The position numbers were made by a program, and so were the translations under genes. DNA of 64,000 bases, taken from Timema cristinae (Eukaryota > Arthropoda > Insecta > Phasmatodea > Timematidae). The notes below the pieces were generated by a model. The model saw nothing but the letters and a program-made list of their open reading frames with translations. It did not search any database and was not told where the DNA came from. Location: contig JBCFYV010000001.1 of assembly GCA_039000515.1 (NCBI GenBank), forward strand, positions 11,571,928 to 11,635,927, written 5' to 3'. This document shows positions 41,632-53,400 of this stretch, piece after piece (position 1 is the stretch's first letter; the number at the start of each line of letters is the position of its first letter).

Positions 41632-41930
41632 GGCCTCGTGATGTAGTGGTTAGTGCACCTAGCTACAAGCCGGGTTTGACTCCCGGCTGATACCTTGGTA
41701 TATTTCCCGAAACGGAACAACCCCAATGGTTACCAGGATTTGGTTAATTAGGCTTAAGTTAGGTTAAAGTGTTTCCATTGGCTCCACATTCTCACCCTCA
41801 CCCCTCACCCTCACCCTCATCTCATCGGAACATTAAAGAGCCTCCACGGAAAGAATGTACGATGAAATACATTCGGGCGTCCCCCGGACAGTGGTACTGA
41901 ATAATCTCTCCGCTACTGAATTAGGAATGT
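41632..41930 (+). mobile_element. SINE family D copy
   Basis: The tRNA-like head GGCCTCGTGATGTAGTGGTT, GTGCACCTAGCTACAAGCC and GGGTTTGACTCCC is followed by TTCCCGAAACGGAACAACCC, a CCTCACCCTCACC tract, and ATGTACGATGAAATACATTC. A full-length reference for the two split copies. Confidence 0.78.
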
Positions 41931-42194
41931 TATGTCCTGGACGTGAAATATCATTAATTATATTATAAACAGTTGATTAGGAAAGAAGTTAGAGTTTCCG
42001 ACATCATTTTGAGAATGACCCCACGTGGTTGAGCGACTGAAGATACTATGTTAACTGTTTATATACTTGGTTTCGGGTGGGATCAAATTATTTAAATCAA
42101 TTTAAAACAATAACTTTAGCAATTTCTTATAACGTTAATATTTTCTTTCAATTAAGTATGTATGTTTGACTACCTTGTACAAAATGTTTGTATG

Positions 42195-42428
42195 CGTAGC
42201 ACCGCGTATTACTACGCGTTCGTGTCATACGCACATGTACTAATTACTCTAAGGGATGAGTAAGGTTTAATTTATAGGAAGCGTACTCACATCCGCGTGG
42301 AGGGAGAGTGGGAAACTATTCAGTAAAAAAACACTTTCAGTACACCGAATTGAGACTCTAACCCCGGTCTTATCATCATCGGCAGTCCATTTTATTGTGA
42401 GAGTAGCGCCTTAGACAATTCGACCCCC
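42195..42428 (-). mobile_element. SINE family A copy
   Basis: Reverse copy: GTAGCACCGCGTATTACTAC tail, body GGAGGGAGAGTGGGAAAC, degraded B box GAGACTCTAACCCCG. Confidence 0.82.
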
Positions 42429-42489
42429 AATACAGCTGTTAATATATGGATCACGTGGACTTGGGGGTTTTGTCCTAAATTAAGTCAGT

Positions 42490-42727
42490 TTATAAGTCGT
42501 GTTTAGAGACTTTTTTGTCAAATGTTCGAACCAACTTCTCCACATCACCCGTGTTTCCGATGCAGCTGTTGTTCTCTAGACCCCACAGTCGCTGACAAAT
42601 GACGCTCGCGTCCATCATCTCTCGGGGCTCTATGTCGGGTCCATTCTTCATACTCAGGCCCCCGCCTTGGGGCCCTCCACAGTTCCTAATAGCCCGTCTC
42701 AGACAGCTATAATTCTCTCTCTCTTGT
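42490..42727 (-). CDS. Candidate terminal coding exon, unrecognised protein
   Basis: On the minus strand a frame runs open to a TAA at 42490-42492. It reads NYSCLRRAIRNCGG, then MKNGPDIEPREMMDASVICQ, RLWGLENNSCIGNTGDVEKL and VRTFDKKVSKHDL. Codons are GC-rich like those of the CPAP exons, and four cysteines are present. The frame continues to about 42777, but the likely exon begins at an AG near 42720-42730, where the acceptor is poor. I do not recognise the family; a secreted Cys-containing protein is possible. No partner exon was found. A Helitron-like element ends about 35 bp upstream (42761). Confidence 0.45.
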
Positions 42728-42760
42728 TTGTATTTTATAAAAGGTGCCTCCGAAGGTCCA

Positions 42761-43433
42761 TCTCTATCTCTCTCTATTTATATGACTGACTGACTGACTA
42801 TCACTCATCACTAATTCTCACACTTCCCACGAAGCTATAGGGCTGAAATTTGGCACAGGTGTTCATTATAAGCTATTTAGGAAAAGTAAAATGTTTCATT
42901 CCGATGTTTTGTGATTAAGGGGGTGAAATCGGGGTTATCACCCTTCAAACAATTTTGCTTTATAAACTCTTTTTAAGCGTTTAGAGGGTAATAATCCGAT
43001 AAGTTTTTTTTTAATAATGACCTAGAAAAAATAATAGCAGTTATTTTAAACCCCGTAGATGCTTCTAAGGGGTAAAAAAAATTAATACAGACAATTAATT
43101 AAAATATGTAATTACGTTTTAAGATGCAACCCCAAGAGAAGGTAGAAGTCTGTGGTTTATATTTTGCTGAATTTTGTGGTGTTTGTATTGTCTGTGTGAG
43201 TGAGAGGGCCCGGCCCGGGGCGGTGTGTGATTGTATGAGTGGTGGGGGGAGGGGGACTTGTCCAGCCGCGCTCAGCTGATAACGCCCCAGGCAGTAGGCA
43301 AGAAACTATACATGTTCACCTCCTCACGGTGTTTCTCTGATAGTGCCATTAAGCTTCAAACGAAAGTTCCTCATTTTCATCCAAAAATAAATGATAACAC
43401 AATATCCCGTGTGAAGAACGGGGATTCAGCTAG
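42761..43433 (+). mobile_element. Helitron-like non-autonomous element
   Basis: The left end TCTCTATCTCTCTC follows a host A (42760). A GACT-repeat and an AT-rich lepidopteran/hemipteran-style 5' segment follow. The right end has a hairpin CCCGT-gtgaaga-ACGGG (43407-43423), then GATTCAG, CTAG at 43430-43433 and host T at 43434. TC start, 3' hairpin, CTRR end and A|T insertion with no duplication are Helitron diagnostics. No Rep/helicase frame, so non-autonomous. Confidence 0.82.
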
Positions 43434-43434
43434 T

Positions 43435-43980
43435 CAGTAATAAAATAAAGAAATACTTGATCAAATGTATACAGCCGTAAAGAATGTATCCATACATCGT
43501 CCCTGGGACTTATTTGTTAATGTGGCTGATTTAATCAGAAACTTTCTAGACGTAAGAAATTGATAAGGTTTTATTCTAATGTTAACTTTGGTGTTTTTAT
43601 TCTAGCAAAGTTTACAAAACTGAAGGAAAAAAAGAACACGAAAGTAACTTCCAATCAGACATGATTTGCATCATTGAATAGCTACAAAGCATCTTCTGTC
43701 ATTTGTTCACAGAAATACAAGAGAAACTCGCCTGGAGAGAGATTCGGGGAAATTCCCAGGTGAATTCTCATTCAAGCCTAACTAGAATGTTTTTGAATTT
43801 ATTTTTTTAATTAACTATTCAATTTAGATTAATCCTTTAAGTAGCGTATCCTTGATATTGTGCTTTATTTTTTAATTGGTAAAATATCTGCCCTTAGCCC
43901 GCTGTAATGAGCTTTGATGCATTTTATTCTGGACAATGAGAGGACTTAAAATATAATCAATTAATGTCAGTTATTTAAAC
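43435..43980. other. Intergenic, no gene seen
   Basis: AT-rich, no recognisable repeat or exon. Confidence 0.5.
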
Positions 43981-44128
43981 TTAAGGTGGGGGTGGGGGAC
44001 GGACGCGAGCTAAGGTCAGTAATTTTACAGGTTTTATTACAAACAAATTCGTCGGTTAAAATAAATAAATAAAATATGTCTCCATTAGATAAGTTTAGTT
44101 TAATTTTCTTCACGTTGTGATGTCAACA
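43981..44128. mobile_element. TTAA-ended MITE, left part
   Basis: TTAAGGTGGGGGTGGGGGAC, then GACGCGAGCTAAGGTCAGT; AAGTTTAGTTTAATTTTCTT and GTGATGTCAACAGTTG. It is cut off by the SINE at 44132. Confidence 0.7.
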
Positions 44129-44131
44129 GTT

Positions 44132-44360
44132 GATGGAACCCGCCTCACTGGCCACGTGGACTTCTCGTGGGGGGAGTAGCCTTCCGATGACGGGGAGAAC
44201 AAGGTTCGAATCTCACTCGGTTGAACTGGGGGTGGTTTTTCCTCAATTGTTTTCCACACAAATATCGGTCTACTTCCTCAACCTTCCCAATTCCCAACCC
44301 ATTAGCGTAATTAGCTCTTAAGCGTATAACCCGAACGGGTATTAAGACGCGGTGCTAAGT
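44132..44360 (+). mobile_element. SINE family A2-like copy
   Basis: Head CCGCCTCACTGGCCACGTGG, B box AAGGTTCGAATCTCACTC, tail AACCCGAACGGGTATTAAGA. It truncates the TTAA-MITE to its left. Confidence 0.8.
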
Positions 44361-44490
44361 AGAAGTAGAAAACCATTTTGGAAAATCCACCTTCAATAAA
44401 GCCCAATTTGAACCTCAATCTCCCTTTCATCGGAAATTTAGTATACTGCGAAAGTAGCGCCTTAAACCACGCGACCACCGAAGCGAGTAT
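44361..44490 (-). mobile_element. SINE family A head fragment
   Basis: Reverse head half: CAATTTGAACCTCAATCTCC and CCACGCGACCACCGAAGCG. It abuts the tail of the plus-strand copy 44132-44360, giving an inverted pair. Confidence 0.72.
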
Positions 44491-44911
44491 TTATAAGTTA
44501 GTTGCAAGACTCGGGACGCTTTGAAATGTAACCAAACGATGATATACGCACAATATTTGCGATCAAAAAATAAATAAACTCACTTTTCTCGTTAGGGGCT
44601 CCACCCCCAAACCCCCAGTGAGTTTTCGTTGACAGTTGATGTAAACTAATGTAATTTCAGAGCTGTTTTTTGATAGGTCTTGCCGTTTAGCCACAAGAGC
44701 CTCCAAAGAAAGGTCTGCACCGACTTTAAAGTTGCTACGACATTTTGATTATTTTTTTTCGGGGTTAAAAATTGTTTATTTTTTTACTTTTTGTAATTTT
44801 CCCGTCAGTTACAGACTATAAGCTATAAGTTTGCCAAATTTCAAGTTTCTAGCTCATCTAGAAGTGGGTCTACCCGCCATTGCATAGAATATTAAGACCC
44901 ACTTCTAGACT

Positions 44912-44949
44912 TAAAGCGTATAACCCGAACGGGTAGTAAGACGTGGTGC

Positions 44950-44980
<31 letters not shown>

Positions 44981-44990
44981 AATATTCTCG
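44912..44990 (+). mobile_element. SINE tail only
   Basis: Only the shared tail AACCCGAACGGGTAGTAAGA plus an ATT run. It follows an exact local repeat, AAGACCCACTTCTAGACTTA against GAAGTGGGTCT. Confidence 0.7.
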
Positions 44991-45504
44991 AGGTCCAAAT
45001 GTAGTTCAAGGAACACACCTCTCCACGCTTCGGTTGCTGTTGTTACGCGATTTGTATTCCTCTAGGCTCTAAAGTCTTGTCCCACAGCACAGGCCTGTTG
45101 GAAACTGACGCGATTAGATACTCTACATCTATCCACTCTTCCTTCAAGAAAATGTTGTTACACATCCTCTAAATTCAACCTTTCTCATCTCAACTATTTG
45201 ATTTTTTTTTAATGAGACCATTATCAAGGTTTAAAACATACATAAGATCAAATATGAATAAGAATTTACTAAATGACTCTAAACAGAAATTTAACATTGT
45301 AAGTAAGTATGTTATTTATAATTATGACCCCCTATGAGAATGGTCTGGTTCCACCCCTGTGTATATTGAATGTTATCTTGGTAACGTCCGTGACTTGGTC
45401 ACTTTCATGTGTCAAAGCCATATGTGAGACTAAGACAAATCAGTGAAAGTAACGACTCGCTCCAACCCATACAAGGAGATATAGTACATTGCAAATACTT
45501 TATC

Positions 45505-45690
45505 TTACCAGAGATGGATCTAGGTTAGTGAGACACCATATCTTACCAGAGATGGATCTAGGTTAGGTGAGACACCATATCTTACCAGAGATGGATCTAG
45601 GTTAGGTGAGACACCATATCTTACCAGAGATGGATCTAGGCTGTTGTAGACACCATATCTTACCAGAGATGGATCCAGGCTGTTGTAGAC
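45505..45690. repeat. 39-bp tandem repeat, about 4-5 copies
   Basis: ACACCATATCTTACCAGAGA and TGGATCTAGGTTAGGTGAG, exactly 39 bp apart at 45534, 45573, 45612 and 45651. Confidence 0.92.
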
Positions 45691-46500
45691 ACTATATGTG
45701 TATTCGGTCGGAGGAAAAGTATCCAATGCAAGATGAAGTGGAGTTAATAGATCACTGTACCAGGGTTTGGTTTCTTACGTTTAGCAAAATAAAGTGACAA
45801 AATACTCGTATTCTAAATATCTTTGATAAATTAATGTATAAAAATATATGTTTTTATTTTAAATAAATTAAAATTATAGATCACAGATATTAATATGAAT
45901 AAATAAACAAACATTTTTTTTTACAGTAATTTAACTTCAATGCCATGCACAGAACAAACATATGAAGAGAGTTAAAAATTCTCATAGTCTGTTTTCAACT
46001 TGCTGATTACACAGTCCATCAATAATCTATGCTTTAAAAACTTAATCAGTTAAGTTATTTTCAATTTATTTAATTAAATAAATATAAAATTAATTAATTA
46101 AATATGACCAATACTAACTAGGCTGTAAATATTCGGTACTACCTAGATGCCATAAAGTATTTATTATTACTCTAATAGTGTTAAATTAAATAATAAGTCT
46201 ATGCCTACAGATAACATACTTAGGATGGAATCCATGAAATTTAATTTGGATGAAACTTGACGTGTCTTCATAAACACGGGCTTATATCAAGACACGAATT
46301 ACAAACTAATCTGACTCAGATCACATCCCTTACTAAGTAGCCAACAGTTATTGAGTAACTAAATGAACATTTACACTGATAATAGATCCAAGTAAACCTC
46401 TTCTGGGAAGTTACCAGTGACTCTCCTTGATCATTCATCCCCGAGCTGTGTAGTCCGTGACGACCTATCGATAGTCTCGTAGCTCTTGAAGATGGACAGT
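45691..46500. other. 3' flank of gene 2, AT-rich
   Basis: Downstream of gene 2. No gene seen; possible polyadenylation context (TTTATT on the plus strand) occurs several times and is not diagnostic. Confidence 0.45.
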
Positions 46501-46513
46501 AGAGCTTCCTAGA

Positions 46514-46875
46514 GGCCTTGCAATCAGAACAAGCCTACTTCTTGTTGTATGAGGAGAAGAATGTCAAGGCCTTCATGAACTGATAGCTCTTGGAGATGGG
46601 CAGGTTACCGTCGTAAAGCTTTCTGGAGGCCTTGCAATGAAAACAATACTAGCTCTTGTTGTATGAGGAGAAAAATGCCAAGGCCTTCATAAGCTGATAG
46701 CTCTTGGAGATAGGCAGGTTACTGTCGTAAAGCTTCCTGGAGGCCTTGCAATCAGAACAAGACTAGCTCTTGTTGTATGAGGAGAAGAATGTCAAGGCCT
46801 TCATAATCTGATAGCTCTTGGAGATGGCAGGTTACTGTCGTAAAGCTTCCTGGAGGCCTTGCAATCAGTACAAGA
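46514..46875 (-). pseudogene. Four tandem partial copies of the gene 2 terminal exon end
   Basis: GGCCTTGCA recurs at 46514, 46628, 46742, 46855 and, inside the real exon, 46969: a 114-bp period (one 113). On the minus strand each unit repeats CKASRKLYDSNLPISKSYQL, MKALAFFSSYNKS, the TAG stop and a short 3' spacer. The copies lie after the true stop, so they would be 3' UTR if transcribed. The outermost copy (46450-46520) is the most degraded. Confidence 0.92.
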
Positions 46876-47094
46876 CTAGCTCTTGTTGTATGAGGAGAAG
46901 AATGCCAAGGCCTTCATGAGCTGATAGCTCTTGGAGATAGGCAGGTTACTGTCGTAAAGCTTCCTGGAGGCCTTGCAGTCCACGTAGAACCACCAATTGC
47001 ACTTAAGGATCGTCTGGTCGAACAGCGTTGACTCCGGACAAAGGAAGCTCTTCATGATGAGGCCATCGTCGGTGAAGGCGCACACGTGGAACAC
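46876..47094 (-). CDS. Gene 2 terminal exon: C-terminal half of the CBM14 domain
   Basis: 73 codons including TAG. Acceptor ...tccacag then GTG TTC CAC GTG TGC, at the same position and phase as gene 1's last exon. Contains VFHVC, FLC, KC and YVDC with the NWW pair. Its last 114 bp seeded the tandem pseudo-copies just downstream. Confidence 0.92.
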   Translation of the reverse strand: MFHVCAFTDDGLIMKSFLCPESTLFDQTILKCNWWFYVDCKASRKLYDSNLPISKSYQLMKALAFFSSYNKS

Positions 47095-50000
47095 CTGTGG
47101 ACAAGGACGATCAGACAATCTCAGGGTCAAGGTACCACCGTTCTGGGACAGGGCGAGGCATCTGAGGGGATTCAGGGGTTTATACATCCTGCTCCTTAGA
47201 ATGTGGTATTTCTAAAGGACGCAAAACAATGACCATTTCTGAAAGTTTTAACTCACACATCACACAAACTCGTGCCTGTGATATGTGTCAAGCATGACCT
47301 TGAGCTTGGGAATATCATCCAAGTGATGTTTAATTGAGAGCGAAACTTTGATTTAGTAAAGGGCCTCATCAGTGGCCACGTGGTCTAAGGCATCAGTCTC
47401 GCGGTAGAATGAATATCTGATGAGGGGAGGTCAAGGTTTGGATCCTGATGGTGTGCACATGTGATTTTCTTCTGTGTTTTGTCATCTCCTCTCTATGCTA
47501 ATGCGGGTGCACGTCGTCATTATTATCTCCTAGATTAAGCTAGTTAATATCTGAGTTTATTGGTAGATGGGAATGCCAGGCCTCCACCGTGGTTCGGATT
47601 CCACGTTAAACTGTAGGTCCTCCATTTCATCTCACAATCACCCTTCCATTACACATTAGCGTAAGTGCGTATAACCCGAATGGGTAGTAAGACGCGGTGC
47701 TAATAATAATAATAATAATATTGGTAGATATCCCGACCATAAAGTGCACATTTATTCTACTCGCTCTTCTTAGGTAATTTCTCTTTAGTTTTAATTCAGG
47801 GCCGGTTACTATTCATAACGGCTACAGCGTTCACTTTCTAAAACGAAGGGCTGTATCAGAGCATGACTTAAAGCTAGCTTAACTTAGGACAGCACCTGGT
47901 TCCATATCCTAAGCACCGGGTACCATTGAATGTGTGTGTATATATCCCTATAATTATCCAGTCCAGCAAATAAAACTGACTGTTTTCAATTATTAGCTAA
48001 TATTACGCTACCAGGATCGCTAGTGTTGTCCAACATAGTAATTTTTTTTCTGGCGGTCAACGAACTTTTTTTTCTCTCTCCCCTTCTGATCAAGAGGTTA
48101 TCACGAAATAAGGGATGAATAGAATATATTCTCCCCTCCCTATCTACCCTCTATCTCACCAACTTATTAGTTTCCTAGCGGTGAGATGTTAAACTAGTTT
48201 CATAAATTTGTATCCATTTCCTGGGGAATTATTTACGTTAATACTTTCTAATTTTTATATGAAGGTCTTTTTAGAAAATACAAACCTATTTTTCCATAAT
48301 CAACATTAATACCACTATACTATTACTATTATTATTATTATTATTATTATTTTTACTACCACGTCCTACTACCCGTTTGGTTTATACTATTATATATTAA
48401 TTACGCTTATGGTTTTTTGGGATTAGTAAGGTTATATTTAGAGGAAGTGTACCCACATCTGCGTGGAGGAAGCATGAAAAACCAATTTGTAAAAACTACC
48501 CTAAATCCACGTTACAGAGATTCTAACCTCGATCCCCCCGTCGTCAGCAATATAGTCTAGTGCGAGAGTAGCGCCTTGGATCATGTGGCCACCGACACGA
48601 GTTGTTATTATTATTGTTATTTTACAGTTATTGATAATATCTATCAAAAGTTACAGCTGTAACTCGCATGACCTGACGTAATAACTTCTCGAACTCTCAG
48701 ATAAAGTTATTCATATAAAAATTGGATTGCACATTCAAAGCTGGGAACTGTAATATCCGGTCAGCTGCGAGAGCTTATTCCCAAACAACCCGTTTTTTGA
48801 GTCCATCCCCCCTCCCCCCTTCTTACCACCACATTATAATATCATGCAACGTTATTAATTCAATTGGACATAACAGTGAGCCAACTCTTCTTTCCACTTT
48901 TACCATGACCTCTAACATGAGCAAACACTGTTGACGCTCACATATGACGTAACACATTAACAAGACGTGTGTACGTGTGTGGACAGGAGCGATGGAGGAC
49001 GATGTATCTTCACTGTCAACCCCACACATGGTACGAGATGTCACGTGAAGGAGACAATAGAAAGGTGTTCTTTGGGACACAGGCATCAGCCATATTTATT
49101 TGTTTTTTATTACAAGTGCTGTTGTTTATTTTCTATTACAATGGAGGAGTTGAATATCACGTTTCTGTTTGTGTTGCGATGGATAGAATAAATGCCCGGA
49201 TTTTTCTTGGAACTAATGCGTTTTCAAATAGAATATTTTTTTTTTTATTCCACAATTAAATATAAAACCAACCTTTTTTTTTTTTTAGTCGCATGGTCTA
49301 AAGCCAGGTCCACACTTGTATAATATCCCCGTCAGGTATGTCGCTAGTGACTCGTGACTCATCATGGACATGGTTTAAACCAAACCTCGCTACCCATAGT
49401 TCCCATCATTCGTGTGTTCCTGACTCGTGACGAGTGTTTAGTTTGGATCACGTGCAGACATGTCGTATCCTCCTCACCCGGTGGCTCTCTTTGACGTGAC
49501 GGAGAAATACCCACATGAAGCAAGACGCAGTGATCAGTTACTTGTATCGCGTCTAGGATACGATACAAGTGTGAACCCGGCTTAAGGCGTCACTCTAGCA
49601 AATTACTAAGACTGTCTATGACGGGGAGATTGAGGTTCGAATCTCAGTCAAGTATATTGAGGATGTTTCTTTTGTTCAATGGTTTTACACTCTCCCTCCA
49701 CGCAGATGCGAGTACACTTCCTCTAAATGTAACATTCCTAATCCCTAAAACAGTAGTGTAATTAGTACGTATACGTACAACCCGAACGGGTGATGGAAAA
49801 TCGAGTGTATCGATATATAAAATCGAATGTATTGATACATAAAATCGATTGTATCAAACAAGACATCTTGTAATGTGAGGAATGCCAGGTCTCCACCGTG
49901 GTTCGGATTCCACGTTAAACTGTAGGTCCTTCATTTCATCTCACAATCACCCTACCATTACACATTAGCGTAAGTGCGTATAACCCGAACGGGTAGTAAG

Positions 50001-50383
50001 ACGCGGTGCTAATAATAATAATAATAATAATGATTGTATCAATGTATAAAATCAAGTGTATCGATATATAAAATCAAATGTGTCAATATATAAAATCGAA
50101 TGTATCAATGTATAAAATCAAGTGTATAGATATATAAAATCAAATGTATCTATTTATAAAATCAAAAACTGGCTCAATCGCAAGCCCTCGATCTTCGCCT
50201 CAACGACTGAAAGGGTTGTAACTTATAAGCGCAGTGGGGTTTGTGGTCAAACTCAGCGTGAAGTACTTGTAGCGACCTCCAACTGTTTTTATTCCTCTCT
50301 GGTCTCATTATTTCTCTGTGATCTCTTTTCCAGCGACTAGCAATCTACTCCGTTTAGACCGGTTCTGACGTTCATGTTTCTGT

Positions 50384-50435
<52 letters not shown>

Positions 50436-53400
50436 CCTGTAAATAAGCTGCGTGCATATTCATAAACACTTATATAGTACCACTTTCATTTTGTTGTTGT
50501 GGCTTTCCACGTGGCTGAGTGGTCAGGGAGACCTACCACAGTTCTAGAACTATACCCTGGTTCCATTCCTCAGGGTGTATGAATAATTGAAAGCAAGAAC
50601 ATTTACATCTTTCGAAAACGTGTTCGAAATGTTTATGCAACAAATCAATTCATCAAGCTCACCACCGAATAAGATAATTTTTTTAATAATATAAATATAT
50701 TTTTTAATGTATCATCACCCGCTTCGGTGGCCGCGTGGTCTAAAACGTTACTCATGCAGTAGACTAGAATTACGATGACGGGGAGATCGAGGTTCGTTTC
50801 TCAGTTGGGTGTACTGAGGTTATTTTCCAAAATAATTTCCTACTCTCCCTCCACTTAAATTCAGATACACTTCTTCTAAATATAGCCTTTCTAATCACTA
50901 AAACCATTAATGTAATAAGTGCATAGGCGTTTAAACGGAACGGGCAGAAATACGCGGTGATAAATGTAACCTTAATAACAATTATTAACAAGATAAGGGT
51001 CCAAACTTGAGTGCTGAATATATGGTTCATTAATTTAGCCCCAAAAGTCGTGACTATGTCAGTAGCGGATACAGAACTTACTTCTAAGGAGGTAATACAG
51101 TGGGGCCTTAGTTCTCAGCTCAAACAATTTTGAATATTATTTTTAATAGATTAAAGAAAGTTCAGAAGGGTTTGTATGTTTCCGCGTCCTTCCCCTGGAT
51201 CCGCTCTTAGACTAGCAAAAAATTGACTCTTTTTTGGAAAAAACGTATCTTTAAATCAAGTAGGTTATAATGGTTTGTAAAAAAAAAATGTGCTTAGAAT
51301 GTTTCATGCTAATTATAAGAACATATAAGTTTGTTTTTGTGGTAGGAATAAGAAAATTATGGAAATGAAGAATGTGGAGGAAAATACCGCAAGAGAGGCC
51401 AAGAAAGAGATGGAGGAGCAGATAACAGAAAGTGTTCAAGTGAGAGGAGAAGAATGGGAGCAATTAAAGGAGGAAGAATGATGGAAGGAAAGAGGAAGAT
51501 GGAGGCATTTTACTGAACTGACCCGGTCTCAGGCTGGAAACAGTGATGAGATGATGATGATGTGATGATGATTGATGATGATGATGATGATGATGAAGAA
51601 GATAAGGTAGGAGGAATAAGGACTAGTTTCGTTTACGAAACGGGTCCATTCCGTTCAAGTATAGATAGTTGCTGTTTTGTATTTAGTATCAGCCGCACTT
51701 GAAGTGCACTAAGTGTGACTATGAATCTGATCCTTAGAGGAAATGTACCTGATTTTGCGTTTAGGGGAGTGGAAAATAATCGAGAGAAAATACCACCCTC
51801 GTTACACCAACCGAGATTCAAACCCTGATCTCCACGTCATGGACAGTAGAATCTATTGCAAAAGTGATGCCTTAGACCATTCAAACACCGAAGTGGGTCG
51901 AGACATCTATAGAGCTGATATATGAGTCAGTGAGTGAGTCAGTCAGTGGGACGTGGGCCATTTCCACACGTAGAAAGTGGTGGACGTATTATCGGAGTAG
52001 GGCTGTGGTTTATTCTGACGTTTAGGGATCCCCAAATCATTGGGTCATCCATCGCTTCCTGACAACACCTGGATCAGAGTTATTTCACTTTCTCTCGCCG
52101 GCCATACCGAAAGAGGTGGGACCACGAGGTGAGTCAGTTTTGGCGCGAAACTGGGCGTCGACCTGTCTACACTCCTTGCCGGGCTCTTGTACCTTCTCGA
52201 ACATAATCGTATGTCTGTGTGAACTTTCATTTGGGCACTTTCTCCTATATCCAAAATCATAATAAAATAAAATGTTATTAATGTCGACAGAAAAAAGTAT
52301 ATTGTGCGTCTGGGCTACAACATTCGTAGCCCAGTTTGTGTAAATATTATCCAGTACTAATGTACCATCGTCCAGGAGACGCCCGAATGTTCTAATAGTA
52401 CATCCTTTCAGTGGGGAGGTGATCTGGCGGTCTAGGGGTAAGGTGTCGGACTTCTGTGCTGGCGTCGGGGTTCAATCCTCGGTCCCGGCACAGATTTATT
52501 TGATTCCAAACCCTTCCTTCACCTCTGACAAGACGTGTATTAATCACAACTTGTGAATGTGGGGAATGCCAGGCCTCCACCGTGGTTCGGATCCACGTTA
52601 ACTGTAGGTCTTCATTTCATCTCACAATCACCCTATTACATGTAAGTGCGTATACCGAATGGGTAGTAAGACGCGGTGCTAATAATAATAATAATAATAA
52701 TATTTCTGTGGAGGCTCTTTCCATGTCCTGATTAAATGAGATGATGGTGATAGTGATATGGAGGTGATAGTGATAATGAGGTTTTGTAACCAGTGGAAAC
52801 ATTTAAACCTAACTTAAGCCTAACTAATCAAACTCTGATGACCGGTTGGGCAATTCCCTTTAAGAGAAAAATACACACGTTATCATCTGGGAATTGAACC
52901 CGGGACCCTACACTACGGGGCCGGTTAACTCTAGTGGTGAGCTGACAGCCATCTTGATGGATTTATCTTATAACTAAACGAACATAATCTGACGCTGGCA
53001 TGATAATCGATCATAATATATTCTCTTTGTTCAGTGATGCTGTAACAAAACACGTTTCAAGATTCTCCATCTCATGTTTAGTTGATTGCATGGTTAAATT
53101 ATCATCATCATCATCATCATCATCGATTAGTCCACGATAATCTCGAGGGGATATACTTAAGATCAATGGAAGGACTCCAGGGAACTCTCCATCGTTGGTG
53201 GACTTGTGTTAGATGTTAAGTAGCCAAACGGGGCCCAATGAATTATTATTAGCACCGCGTCTTACTACCCGTTCGGGTTATACGCACTTACGCTAGTGTG
53301 TGATGGTAGGGTGATTGTGAGATGAAATGGAGGACCTACAGTTTAACGTGGGATCCGAACCACGGGGGAGGCCTGGCATTCCCCACATGGCCCAATGAAA

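Noticed and set aside
48960..49260. Overlapping short plus-strand frames
   Set aside because: No splice sites, repeat match or recognisable motif; both frames lapse into T-rich sequence.
52085..52204. Small GC-rich 39-codon frame on the minus strand (MFEKVQEPGKECRQ...)
   Set aside because: Codon use is suggestive, but an overlapping frame is equally open, there are no splice partners and no recognisable family. Too weak to list.
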